DNA of 64,000 bases, from contig PLCS01000008.1 of the NCBI GenBank assembly GCA_003134855.1, forward strand, positions 641,421 to 705,420, written 5' to 3'. Under the pieces are notes generated by a model that saw nothing but the letters and a program-made list of their open reading frames with translations, did no database searches and was not told where the DNA came from. Positions 34,940 to 43,210 of the stretch are shown here, piece after piece (within the stretch, counting starts at the first letter, position 1; each line of letters opens with the position of its first letter). This stretch comes from Acidobacteriaceae bacterium (GTDB lineage: Bacteria > Acidobacteriota > Terriglobia > Terriglobales > Acidobacteriaceae). The position numbers were made by a program, and so were the translations under genes.

Positions 34940-37759
34940 TCACTGCGGATCGTTGTCCCGCTTGCGCAGGATGGCGATTACCGCGGCGACCAGCATCAGC
35001 AGCATCGCGGAGAGCACGGCCATGGAGTCGCGGAAGGGATGGCGGTAGGCGACGGCGTGGTCGGTGGGGTTGACGCGCGGATACTTCTCGTCGGCGGAGG
35101 CGCGGCAGACGCGCTCGGTTCCGTTGGGATCGGTGAAGGTGATCAGATAGCGGGGAATGCTGCCCTCGGCCGCATCTCCCTTGATATTGAGCGAAGGGTT
35201 CAGGTCGTTGGGGTCGGGCGAGACCAGGACCGGGTTGACGTTCTTGTTCTCGCTCTCGGAAAACAAATTGCAGGTCATGTCGGGAACCGGCTGGTTCTGT
35301 CCCCACTGTTTGGCCTCGGCCTCATGGAGGAGATTGGCCTCAAAGGACCAGCGCGAGGGAATGATGGTGCTGAGAACCTGGCCGGCCTTGGGCATCAGGT
35401 AGATGGGCCTCATGCCGCCACCCAGCGCGATGATGGGCAGCAGGACCACGGGCAGCAGGGCAATTGCGCTCTCATTGGTTTTGGAGAACGCCGAGATGGA
35501 CAGGCCCAGCCCGGCGCCGATCATCGAAGAGAGCAGCAGGACGACGAAATCCCAGCCGAAGTTGCTGTGCAACCCGCAGACCAGATAGACGATGGCCAGC
35601 ATAGAACCGCATTGGAAGATGCACAGGCCGAGCAGCACCGCCAGTTTGGAGAAGACGTAAGGGAAGAGCTTGAGCGTGACCATGCGCTCGCGCTTGTAGA
35701 TGGTCCACTCGCCGACAATGTCGCGGGCGGCGTTGTTGCAGCCGAACCAGATGGCGGCTACGACCATGAGGAAGTGGATGATGGGCAGCTTCTCGGAGAT
35801 TTCGTCGAAGTGGCTGGCGCGCAAGGGGTAGTTGACCAGCGTGACGAGCACGGCGAAGAGCGGCGCCTGCAAGAGCAGAATGGCGGTCTGGGCCTTGTCC
35901 TGGAGGCGGACGATGAGGTTGCGCTTGACCAGGGCCAGCCATTGGCCGAGGCCGAACTGGCGGTGCGGCTTCTCGCCTCCGGCATTGTCGGCGCTGGCCT
36001 GCTGCTTGCCGCTGCGGTTGGTGACGAACTCCTGGCGGTAGCGGGAGGCCATGTAGCGGAGGCGCCAGTTCTCGGTGCGGTTGGGTTCAGGAATCTGGTT
36101 CATGCCGGAGAAGAGCATCTCCGGGTTCAGCTCCTGCGGCTTGATGGGCGCGCCGGTGGTGGGCGGGTTGAAGAATTGGATCGAATCCGGATAAGCCGGC
36201 CCGAAGAAGACCACCGCGCCGGGTTTCTCTCCCCGGTCTCGCGAGACCATCAGCAGGTCATCGAATTGCTTGTAGACCTTGAGGCTGGGCTGGTGGATGG
36301 TTGTGAGGATGGTCTTGCCGGTCTTGGAGAGCTCCTTCAGCAGATCGATGACCGACTCTGCGTCGTAGGACGACAGGCCGCTGGTGGGCTCGTCAAGAAA
36401 GAGCACCGGGGTGTCGGTGATGAGTTCCAGGGCGATGTTGACGCGCTTGCGCTGGCCGCCGCTGAGGGTCTTTTTTTCCGGCGAGCCGATCACGGTGTCT
36501 ATCTTGTCCGGTATGCCCAGGTTGTAGAGCACCTTCTGGGCGCGCGTGTCGATCTCGGCATCAGTCAGGTCGGTGCGCAGGCGGGCGGAGAAGTAGAGCG
36601 CCTGGCGGACGGTCAACTGGGGATGGACGATGTCGTCCTGGGGCACGTAGCCCATCATGTGCCGGTAGAGGTCGTAGAAGTCGTAGAGGTTCTGGCCGCG
36701 GAAGAGCACCGTTCCCTGTACCGGGCGGGTGTAGCCGTTGAGGGCCTTGAGCAGGGTGGTCTTGCCGGCGCCGGCCGGGCCCATCAGCGCCACCAGCTCG
36801 TACGGGAAGACGGTGAGCGAGACAGCGTCGAGCAGGCGCTTGCCGTTGGGGGCGTTGACGACAATGTCCTTGGCCTCGATGGTGACCTTGCCGTTGTAGT
36901 CGCGTTGCGCCAGCTCGCCGTTTTCCAGCAACTGGAAGCGGACACTGCCCAGGCCGATCTCCTGGCCTGCCTTGGCCAGCACCTTGCCGGTGACGCGGAT
37001 GCCATCCAGATAAGTCCCGTTGCGGGAGCCGAGATCCTCGACCAAAATGCCCGCCGGGGTGCGGGTGAGGCGGGCGTGACGCCAACTGACCATGGGCAGA
37101 TCGAGGGGAATCTCGCACTTGGGGTCGCGTCCAACCTCCATCGTTTCGCTGCTGAAGGAGACGGTCTGGAAGGAGGCCTCGCCGATCTCGACCTTGGTCT
37201 CCAGCGAGAGAAGCTGCGCGGCGGAGATCTTGTAGGAGCCGAGGTAGACCTCGTCGGAGGTCTCCAGAATGGAGCGCTGGATGCGGTTGCTCAGCTCTCC
37301 GATGGCGGTTCCGTTGCTCGAGTTGCGGTCCTCGATGAAGTACTTGCCGTTCTCTTCGTAGATGACGGCGTGATTCCAACTGACGATGGGCAGATCGATC
37401 TGGACGTCGGAATCCGGGGAGCGTCCGATGGTGATCGTGCGGCTGCCGGTGTTGGCCAGCGGGCGGGCGAATCTGCCGGAATCAAGAGTAGAGGAGGCGA
37501 CGGGCCAGGGCATCGGCACAGAGCCGCCCAGCGTCACTTTGGCGCCTTGCTGTACCCTGACCGGCAGGCCGGGCGCGATCTTGGCCCCGTTCACAAACGT
37601 GCCGTTTTTCGCGCCCAGGTCTTCCAGCAGGAAGCCATCGGCACGTTGCGTGAGGCGGCAGTGGTGGGAAGAAACGGCTGCTTCCGGCACCACCAGGTCG
37701 CAGTCGCTGCCCCGCCCGATTAACCATTCGGTCTTCGGTCTGAAATCATCTCTTGACAT
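34940..37759 (-). CDS. ABCG-type transporter with three N-terminal FHA domains
   Basis: A 939-residue protein from the ATG at 37759; similarity starts there although the frame opens at 37984. Three FHA domains lie at about 12-80, 107-180 and 206-278. Each keeps Gly-Arg, Ser-x-x-His and Asn-Gly residues (GR at 15-16, 112-113, 210-211). The ABC ATPase follows: Walker A GPAGAGKT at 327-334, signature LSGGQ at 432-436 and Walker B LFLDEP at 453-458, with the ABCG-like VNIALEL context. The C-terminal half has six or so membrane helices of an ABC2-type permease. It is a half-transporter that should dimerise. The FHA domains suggest phosphothreonine-controlled activity or localisation. It is divergent from the kinase-Sel1 gene across 166 bp. 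Substrate unknown. Confidence 0.92.
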   Translation of the reverse strand: MSRDDFRPKTEWLIGRGSDCDLVVPEAAVSSHHCRLTQRADGFLLEDLGAKNGTFVNGAKIAPGLPVRVQQGAKVTLGGSVPMPWPVASSTLDSGRFARPLANTGSRTITIGRSPDSDVQIDLPIVSWNHAVIYEENGKYFIEDRNSSNGTAIGELSNRIQRSILETSDEVYLGSYKISAAQLLSLETKVEIGEASFQTVSFSSETMEVGRDPKCEIPLDLPMVSWRHARLTRTPAGILVEDLGSRNGTYLDGIRVTGKVLAKAGQEIGLGSVRFQLLENGELAQRDYNGKVTIEAKDIVVNAPNGKRLLDAVSLTVFPYELVALMGPAGAGKTTLLKALNGYTRPVQGTVLFRGQNLYDFYDLYRHMMGYVPQDDIVHPQLTVRQALYFSARLRTDLTDAEIDTRAQKVLYNLGIPDKIDTVIGSPEKKTLSGGQRKRVNIALELITDTPVLFLDEPTSGLSSYDAESVIDLLKELSKTGKTILTTIHQPSLKVYKQFDDLLMVSRDRGEKPGAVVFFGPAYPDSIQFFNPPTTGAPIKPQELNPEMLFSGMNQIPEPNRTENWRLRYMASRYRQEFVTNRSGKQQASADNAGGEKPHRQFGLGQWLALVKRNLIVRLQDKAQTAILLLQAPLFAVLVTLVNYPLRASHFDEISEKLPIIHFLMVVAAIWFGCNNAARDIVGEWTIYKRERMVTLKLFPYVFSKLAVLLGLCIFQCGSMLAIVYLVCGLHSNFGWDFVVLLLSSMIGAGLGLSISAFSKTNESAIALLPVVLLPIIALGGGMRPIYLMPKAGQVLSTIIPSRWSFEANLLHEAEAKQWGQNQPVPDMTCNLFSESENKNVNPVLVSPDPNDLNPSLNIKGDAAEGSIPRYLITFTDPNGTERVCRASADEKYPRVNPTDHAVAYRHPFRDSMAVLSAMLLMLVAAVIAILRKRDNDPQ

Positions 37760-37925
37760 AAAAAGGTATTCCGGATTGCTCACACTGTAGCACGGGAGCG
37801 CTACAGATGAAAATAGCAGTGCAAAAAAGTACAAAAAAGCCAAATTTACACAAATAAATGGAAGGCAGCCGGGGGCATGGTATTCTGTCGCCAGCAAATA
37901 TTCGTCTTCAGGCAGGGTGCTAACA

Positions 37926-39899
37926 ATGAAGACCTGTCCCGTCTGCGATTCGGACTTCCCCGACCAGCACAACACCTGTCCCACGGACGGGGCGATGCTG
38001 ATTGTCTCTCACGAACTGGCGGCGGGCTCTCTGGTGCGCGGCAAATACCGCATCACGCGCAAGCTGGGCCAGGGCGGCATGGGCGTGGTCTACCAGGCGG
38101 AGCACATGATGCTGGGCGGGCGGGTGGCGCTGAAGTTCCTCACCGGCGATCTCGGCAAGGACCCCAGGTTCATCAAGCGCTTCCGCATGGAGGCGCGCGC
38201 CGCCTACCAGTTGCGCCACCCCAACATCGTCGAAGTCACCGACCTGGACCAGGCCGAGGACGGCAGCCTTTTCATCGCGATGGAGTACGTGGAAGGCCCC
38301 AGCCTGCGGGCGGCGATAGATGAAGCGCCCGCCGGGCTGGAGATTGCGCGGGTGCTGGAGCTGGGGCGCGGCATCGCCTCCGGGCTGGCCGAGGCCCACG
38401 CGCACGCGACGGTGCATCGCGACATCAAGCCGGAGAACATCCTGCTGGCCACGAGCCGCGATGGGCGAGAGCTGCCCAAGGTTCTGGACTTCGGCATTGC
38501 GGCGATCACCGAGAGCGTGACCCGGACGAGCGTCACCCGCGGGCTGATGCTGACGCCCAACTACGCGGCGCCCGAGCAGTGGGAAGAGATGCCCGCGGCC
38601 GAGATGGACGGCCGGACAGACCTGTATGCGCTGGGCTGCGTCGTCTACGAGATGCTCACCGGGCGGACGCCCTTCCACGCGCACAACACCTCGGGCTGGA
38701 TGAAGCAGCACCTGGAAGAGACGCCCAGGCCGCCCAGCGAGTTGCGGCCGGAGCTGGCTGATTGGCCGGGGGTGGATGGGTTGGCGATGCGGCTGCTGGC
38801 CAAGAATCGCGACGACCGCCCCCAGGACGCCGAGCTGCTCGGCCTGCTGGACGACTTGCTCTATGGTTCAGGCCAGGCGCGGCCGGAGCCGGCGAGCGAG
38901 CAGAGGCAGGAGCGGCCGGCGACGATCATCGAAGAAGAGTGGCGGCGTCCAGGGGCGGTTCCGACACCGCTTCCGCAGCGTGTTTCGCTGTATCCATCGC
39001 AGCATCTTACACAGCCTCCTTTGCAGCCTCCTTCGCCGCCGCCCGTTTCTGTGCCAAAGCCGGCAACGCGGAAGTTTCCCGGATGGGCGTGGGGAGCTTT
39101 GGGCCTTCTGGCGTTAGCGGCTGTTGTCGCGGCGGGGTGGTTCTTTGTCCCGCATCCGCAGCCCCGGCAGACGCCGGCGGCAGTGGGTCAGCCTGCTGCA
39201 TCTCCGGCGCAGGCGCAAAATGTAGATCAGCACGAGCCGCAGCTCTCCGTGGCAGAGGAGCCGAAGAGCGCGCCAGCTACGCAAGCGGAGGCCAAACCGG
39301 CGGCCAAAGCGGCGGCGGAAAAGCCGGCTAGCCCACCGGCAGGGAAGCCCGCGCAAACGAATGTGCCCCCGCCATCCGCCCAGAAGCCGGCACCGAACAC
39401 AACGCCGCCTGTTGCACCGCCCGCCGCTCAAAAGCCGAGTGGCGCGGAGATGGAGCGGCAGGCCGCTTCTCTCTACAAGGCGGGCCGAGCCTCCGAGGCG
39501 GCCACCCTCTTCGACCAGGCCTGTTCGGCGGGCAGCCGGGAGGCTTGCGCCAATCTCGGCGTGATGTACGCCAGCGGCAAAGGCGTGGCCAAGATAGACG
39601 ATGCGCGCGCGGCGGCTCTCTATGCCACGGCTTGCAATTTGGGCGATGCTACCGGTTGCAACAACCTCGGCAATATTTATGCCTTTGGCCGCGGCGTGAG
39701 CAAGGACTATGGCGAAGCGGCGTCTCTCTACGCCAAGGCCTGCGCGGCCGGCAGTGCGGTCGGCTGCAGCAATCTGGGAAACTATTATCGTCTTGGCTTC
39801 GGCGTCGAAAAGGACCCGGCCAAGGCCCGGCAATTCCTCACCAAAGGTTGCGGCATGGGCAACCAGTGGGGTTGCGACCGGCTGAAAGAGATGCAATAG
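37926..39899 (+). CDS. Membrane Ser/Thr kinase with zinc ribbon and Sel1 repeats
   Basis: A 657-residue protein from the ATG at 37926, 8 bases after AGGG. A zinc-ribbon-like motif (CPVC at 4-7, C18) opens the protein. The Hanks kinase domain spans about 40-300 with LGQGGMG, K70, HRD at 164-166, DFG at 188-190 and an APEQW motif. A proline-rich linker and one membrane helix near 375-397 lead to an alanine/proline-rich extracytoplasmic stretch. Sel1 repeats follow at about 520-655 (GSREACANLGVMYASGKGV pattern). The catalytic domain is therefore inside and the Sel1 sensor-like part outside. It is divergent from the FHA-ABC transporter, its most obvious candidate partner, and upstream of the secreted calpain-like protease. 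Confidence 0.93.
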   Translation: MKTCPVCDSDFPDQHNTCPTDGAMLIVSHELAAGSLVRGKYRITRKLGQGGMGVVYQAEHMMLGGRVALKFLTGDLGKDPRFIKRFRMEARAAYQLRHPNIVEVTDLDQAEDGSLFIAMEYVEGPSLRAAIDEAPAGLEIARVLELGRGIASGLAEAHAHATVHRDIKPENILLATSRDGRELPKVLDFGIAAITESVTRTSVTRGLMLTPNYAAPEQWEEMPAAEMDGRTDLYALGCVVYEMLTGRTPFHAHNTSGWMKQHLEETPRPPSELRPELADWPGVDGLAMRLLAKNRDDRPQDAELLGLLDDLLYGSGQARPEPASEQRQERPATIIEEEWRRPGAVPTPLPQRVSLYPSQHLTQPPLQPPSPPPVSVPKPATRKFPGWAWGALGLLALAAVVAAGWFFVPHPQPRQTPAAVGQPAASPAQAQNVDQHEPQLSVAEEPKSAPATQAEAKPAAKAAAEKPASPPAGKPAQTNVPPPSAQKPAPNTTPPVAPPAAQKPSGAEMERQAASLYKAGRASEAATLFDQACSAGSREACANLGVMYASGKGVAKIDDARAAALYATACNLGDATGCNNLGNIYAFGRGVSKDYGEAASLYAKACAAGSAVGCSNLGNYYRLGFGVEKDPAKARQFLTKGCGMGNQWGCDRLKEMQ

Positions 39900-39940
39900 C
39901 GAGCTGAATGAAGATAGCAATAGCGAGCGGAATGAAGATA
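39893..39940 (+). repeat. 24-bp tandem duplication spanning a stop codon
   Basis: Two adjacent 24-bp units (39893-39916 and 39917-39940) differ at one base. The first unit contains the final codons and TAG stop (39897-39899) of the kinase-Sel1 gene. Confidence 0.9.
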
Positions 39941-40007
39941 ATTGATAGCTTTGTCCTCAGCGGGGATGTAGGATTAAGTTTTTCCTGAGCCGGGATCGAT
40001 TCACAAA

Positions 40008-40034
40008 GGTCAGGGGCAGAGGTCAGGAATCAGA
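40008..40034. repeat. Heptamer-period array
   Basis: On the minus strand this reads TCTGATT, CCTGACC, TCTGCCC, CTGACC, with the CTG core every 7 bases. It lies just upstream of the calpain-like gene and its ribosome site. Confidence 0.6.
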
Positions 40035-40061
40035 AAAGAGATGTAGCCGGCAAAGGAGAAG

Positions 40062-41102
40062 ATGATGCTGAAAACCTGTGCATGGATCGCGGTTGGGTTG
40101 TTGGGAAACGCTTTGGCGGGAGCCGCCTGGGCCGAGGAGCCGGTTGAGCTCTACGGAAAGCAAGGGGTTAGCCCGCAGGCGGTTCTGCAGGGATCGCTGG
40201 GCAGTTGCTACTTTCACGCTTCAATTGCCGCGCTGGCCAAGGTGTCGCCTGACACCCTGCGCGGGGCTATCAGCCCGAATCCCGGCGGAGGCTACCAGGT
40301 GCGCTTCTTCAACGGACCGGCGGAGGTGGTCTTTCCCGAGGACGTGGAGTTTGGCCGGGCGCACGGCTACGACCGCTCCGAGGGTACCTGGGTCGCGGTG
40401 CTGATGCGGGCCTATGCGCAGCGCGCCCTGCGCCAGAGCCTGGTGCACGCCATTGGTAAATCGGATTACATTCCCGTCTATGTCAAGCCGGTCGCTCTGG
40501 CGCTGCTCGATCAGTCCGGCCTGCTGCTGGTGGGCTATGACCGCGCCATCCGTTCCGTGGTGCAGCAGGATGGAGTACTCGACAAGGCTCAGCTAAAAGT
40601 GAAGCTGGCGACGCAGTTGAGCGTGCTGGGCATCCCGGCGGCCGAGGCGCAGATGCTGGGCGGTTTTCTGGAAGAACGGGGATTCTTCGATACAGTGGCG
40701 CAGACCGTGGAGCAGAACGGCGAGGTCTTCGGCGCCTACAAGAGCCTGGGACAGGGGGGAGTTCCGGTGCGCGTGATGGAGGCCTTCCAGGGCACGGCTC
40801 TTTCGGGCCTGGTGGCCGACAAGAAGCTGACCATCGAACAACTGCGGCAGCTGAAATCGGGCCGTATGGCGATGGTGGCCGGAAGCTGGGGCACCGCGTC
40901 AGGCGAGGGCTACATCAACGCGGATTGGTGGGTTCCGGGGCACGCCTACACGGTGATGGCCTTCGATGAAGACGCGCAGACCGTCACGCTGCGCAATCCC
41001 TGGGGCACAAAACCTGATCCGGATGGGGTCTTCAAGCTTCCACTGGCGACATTCTTTGATGCGTTCGAGTCTTACACCTACGCCCAGTCAGCAACGCAGT
41101 AG
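40062..41102 (+). CDS. Secreted calpain-like (C2 family) cysteine protease
   Basis: A 346-residue protein preceded by AAAGGAG; either of two adjacent ATGs could start it. A signal peptide ends at GAAWAEE near residue 24. The papain-fold catalytic set of calpains is intact: Q43 and C49 in LQGSLGSCYFHASIAALA, H294 in PGHAYTVMAFDE, and N312 in LRNPWG. The order and spacing match the calpain core (PC1/PC2), but there are no C2-like or EF-hand modules, so this is a minimal bacterial calpain. It would act outside the cytoplasm. It follows the kinase-Sel1 gene on the same strand after 160 bp. Substrate unknown. Confidence 0.9.
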   Translation: MMLKTCAWIAVGLLGNALAGAAWAEEPVELYGKQGVSPQAVLQGSLGSCYFHASIAALAKVSPDTLRGAISPNPGGGYQVRFFNGPAEVVFPEDVEFGRAHGYDRSEGTWVAVLMRAYAQRALRQSLVHAIGKSDYIPVYVKPVALALLDQSGLLLVGYDRAIRSVVQQDGVLDKAQLKVKLATQLSVLGIPAAEAQMLGGFLEERGFFDTVAQTVEQNGEVFGAYKSLGQGGVPVRVMEAFQGTALSGLVADKKLTIEQLRQLKSGRMAMVAGSWGTASGEGYINADWWVPGHAYTVMAFDEDAQTVTLRNPWGTKPDPDGVFKLPLATFFDAFESYTYAQSATQ

Positions 41103-41224
41103 GCAGGCGCGTAGAAGAATTTCAGGAAGCCTGAACAAGTCGATTTTGCGCCCCAATACTCCCTCAGGGGCTAAATACTCCAGCTGTATTTGATGGGAGC
41201 TCTGGAAATGCCGGGTGCCGGGTC

Positions 41225-41250
41225 CCCAGGTCTCGCTTCTGAGACCTGGG
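41225..41250. repeat. Dispersed palindrome, CCCAGGTCTC arms
   Basis: A perfect 10-bp inverted repeat with a 6-base centre GCTTCT. It lies downstream of the calpain-like gene, and the sequence after it (41294-41340) belongs to another dispersed repeat. Confidence 0.88.
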
Positions 41251-41293
41251 AAATCACGAACCTTAGTGTGCTTTGTTCATGCGTAAAGGAACG

Positions 41294-41340
41294 CTGGGTG
41301 GCCCCACCCTCGCCGCGTTCTTGTTTTTGCGGCTAGGGTG
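41294..41340 (+). repeat. Second dispersed repeat family, copy 1
   Basis: A 47-bp stretch (CTGGGTGGCC... to ...TTTTTGCGGCTAGGGTG) reappears in inverted orientation at 43886-43930. It is non-coding. Confidence 0.75.
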
Positions 41341-41348
41341 CGATTCCC

Positions 41349-41546
41349 TCATCCATTTTCATCGCTGAAGATCGCCTCGATCGTGGTTTCAAAGAGTCGC
41401 GCCAGTTTGAAGGCCAGCGGAAGGCTGGGATCGTACTTGCCGGTCTCGATGGCGTTGACCGACTGGCGCGAAACCTCCAGCCGTTGGGCCAGATCGGCCT
41501 GCGACCAGTCGCGCTCCGCTCGCAATACTTTTAGCCGGTTTTTCAT
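41349..41546 (-). CDS. Small XRE-family transcriptional regulator
   Basis: A 65-residue single-domain helix-turn-helix protein (MKNRLKVLRAERDWSQADLA, then RLEVSRQSVNAIETGKYDPS) of the YozG-like XRE group. The ATG at 41546 overlaps the stop of the upstream membrane-protein gene as ATGA, so translation is probably coupled. Such regulators usually control their own operon. A decayed second copy of its 5' end survives after the next membrane-protein paralogue. Confidence 0.92.
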   Translation of the reverse strand: MKNRLKVLRAERDWSQADLAQRLEVSRQSVNAIETGKYDPSLPLAFKLARLFETTIEAIFSDENG

Positions 41547-41947
41547 CTGTACCTCGCCTTGACCAGCCCGTAGGAGATGCCCACGAGGATGATGTAGAGC
41601 GGCCAGGTCATCAGCAGGTCCAGACGCCGAAAGTGGGCGTAGTCTTCCAGAAATCCCCACACCGTGGTCACAACCAGGGTCGCTCCGATACCTCCGAGTA
41701 AGGCCTGAACCAGCACATCGCGTTGAAACTCATCCTTTTCTTCGTGCATGTACCGGCCAATGAGGGCGACTGCTCCGGAGATCGGAAGCGCGGGAAGAAT
41801 CGCCAGAAGCCAGGTCAACACGCCGTTTGGATGCCACAAGAGAAGTCCCACAGTGGACAGGATCGAGAAGACAGCGTAAAACGCCATCGCCACGATGAAG
41901 CGAACCGTGAAGCGCCGCGCAGCCGGATTATTGGTTTGACATTCCAT
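41543..41947 (-). CDS. Small integral membrane protein, paralogue B of XRE operon
   Basis: A 134-residue protein from the ATG at 41947, preceded by GAGGAG. Four hydrophobic segments are visible, with a conserved HEEKDEFQRD stretch between helices 2 and 3 and a C-terminal KARYR. It resembles the neighbouring 42037-42438 protein over its whole length. This protein type commonly accompanies YozG-like regulators; function unknown. Its stop overlaps the start of the regulator gene. Confidence 0.85.
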   Translation of the reverse strand: MECQTNNPAARRFTVRFIVAMAFYAVFSILSTVGLLLWHPNGVLTWLLAILPALPISGAVALIGRYMHEEKDEFQRDVLVQALLGGIGATLVVTTVWGFLEDYAHFRRLDLLMTWPLYIILVGISYGLVKARYR

Positions 41948-42004
41948 GATCAGTCTCCTCTTCATTAGGACAATTGGTTGTTCATGATCGAGGTGCGTGC
42001 AGCT

Positions 42005-42040
42005 CCGTTCAGCGGGCGGCACGCGTAGCCGGTTCTTCAT
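42005..42040 (-). pseudogene. Relic of a second XRE regulator gene
   Basis: After the paralogue A gene, an ATGA overlap starts MKNRLRVPPAER, which matches the first dozen codons of the intact regulator (MKNRLKVLRAER) and then loses similarity. The arrangement copies the intact membrane-protein/regulator junction exactly. It indicates an ancestral tandem duplication followed by loss of this regulator. Confidence 0.8.
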
Positions 42041-42438
42041 TTGTACCTTGCCTTCAGCAGCGGTGTACTGATGCCCACGAAAAACCAGAACAGCGGGTAG
42101 ACCAGATAGAGGTCCAGATGCGGAACCTGGGCGAAATTCTCAAGAAATCCCCATGCCGTCGTGACTGCCAGCGTAGCTCCAATGCCCCAGAGCATCGCCT
42201 GAATCTGCAGGTTGCGCATGAATTCATCCTTCTCCTCGGCCAGGTACAAACCGAAGACAGCAAGTTGCCCAATGACGGGAAGTGCCGGAAGGACGGCCAG
42301 CAGCCAGGCCAGCGGCCCGGTGGGGCGGTAGTGGACAAAGATCTCCACAGCCAAAACGAGAAAAGCAACGTACAGCACCATGGTGATTGTCAGGCGCCAC
42401 ATTAAGCGCCGAGCTACGGGGTTGTTCATGCAGTTCAT
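42037..42438 (-). CDS. Small integral membrane protein, paralogue A of XRE operon
   Basis: A 133-residue protein from the ATG at 42438, preceded by AGGAG. It has four hydrophobic segments, the shared AEEKDEFMRN stretch and a C-terminal KARYK. It is clearly homologous to the 41543-41947 protein and first in the operon, directly downstream of a good promoter. Function is unknown. The pair plus regulator probably forms one transcript. Confidence 0.85.
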   Translation of the reverse strand: MNCMNNPVARRLMWRLTITMVLYVAFLVLAVEIFVHYRPTGPLAWLLAVLPALPVIGQLAVFGLYLAEEKDEFMRNLQIQAMLWGIGATLAVTTAWGFLENFAQVPHLDLYLVYPLFWFFVGISTPLLKARYK

Positions 42439-42468
42439 GGTTGGTCTCCTTTACATTACGACAACTTT

Positions 42469-42497
42469 ACTTTACATAATGATGCATAAGATGTCAA
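42469..42497 (-). promoter_or_regulatory. Sigma-70-type promoter of the XRE/membrane-protein operon
   Basis: On the minus strand TTGACA (42497-42492) is separated by 17 bases from TAAAGT (42474-42469). The spacing is ideal and the -35 box perfect. An AT-rich imperfect dyad just upstream (TTGACAATTATTGTTGTA on the plus strand, about 42503-42520) could be the XRE operator. Confidence 0.65.
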
Positions 42498-42633
42498 GGG
42501 TCATTGACAATTATTGTTGTACAGTGTCCCGGCTCTACGGGATGGCATTCCATTCGGCGATGCTGCCTGGGCGCATGGGAGGGACCCAGGCATATCCTGA
42601 AGCTGTGTTTTCAGGCAGATGCCCGTGACTCAA

Positions 42634-43134
42634 TCAGAGTTGAATTGCGTCCTGATTGGCTCGGACAAACTCGAAGAGCTGGCCGGCGACATCCTCTCCG
42701 GCGCCGAAGTAAAGGCCGTCGCACTCCTCAAGCTCTTCGTCGCGGGCATCGTTGTCCGCTTCGCAGGCCGCCTCGAGGGCCTCAGGGGAAAGATCCTCAA
42801 GGCCCAGCGACTCGATAGCGATTTGCGTGATTCTGGCCGTCTCCGGGCAGTCGATGCGCTGCAGAGCCTCGACAACGATGGGAGCGTATTCGCCGGAGGC
42901 GTTCGTGAAGAACTGGATGTACCCGCCGTTACTCACCTCCCGTTCGAGAGCCTCAACGGCGAGGACAATTCGTTCCTCGTCGGACAACTCCTGCTCGCCG
43001 GCCTGGGCCGCCTTCTGCTGGAGCGCTTGCTCCATCGCCACAACCAGCGAGTCGATGCGATACTCGCCGGCCATCTCAAGCAATTCTTCTATGGTCTGCC
43101 CTGCGTAACTATCGAGCCACTTGAGGTCCGCCAT
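42634..43134 (-). CDS. DUF4375 (DMP19-like) family protein
   Basis: A 166-residue acidic cytosolic protein. The family pattern VLAVEALEREVSNGGYIQFF followed by TNASGEYAPIVVEAL matches the DUF4375/DMP19 domain, whose members in other organisms have been described as DNA-mimic-like. No catalytic residues are known. The strongly acidic C-terminal half (EACEADNDARDEELEECDG) is consistent with that idea but does not prove it. It has its own leader and no obvious operon partner. Confidence 0.8.
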   Translation of the reverse strand: MADLKWLDSYAGQTIEELLEMAGEYRIDSLVVAMEQALQQKAAQAGEQELSDEERIVLAVEALEREVSNGGYIQFFTNASGEYAPIVVEALQRIDCPETARITQIAIESLGLEDLSPEALEAACEADNDARDEELEECDGLYFGAGEDVAGQLFEFVRANQDAIQL

Positions 43135-43210
43135 TGTTGATAACTCCCATCCCCGTCGAAGTCTTCAGCAGTCATGAATGTTATAGCAGAGTTATAGGGT
43201 CAACATAGCT

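Noticed and set aside
34880..37723. A 947-codon open frame antisense to the FHA-ABC transporter gene
   Set aside because: It mirrors the real gene, has no recognisable domain and arises from third-position GC bias. The minus-strand gene has three FHA domains and a complete ABC ATPase.
41294..41340. Terminator for the calpain-like gene
   Set aside because: The sequence is a dispersed repeat with weak internal pairing and no proper stem followed by T-run; the palindrome at 41225-41250 is a better but unproven 3'-end structure.
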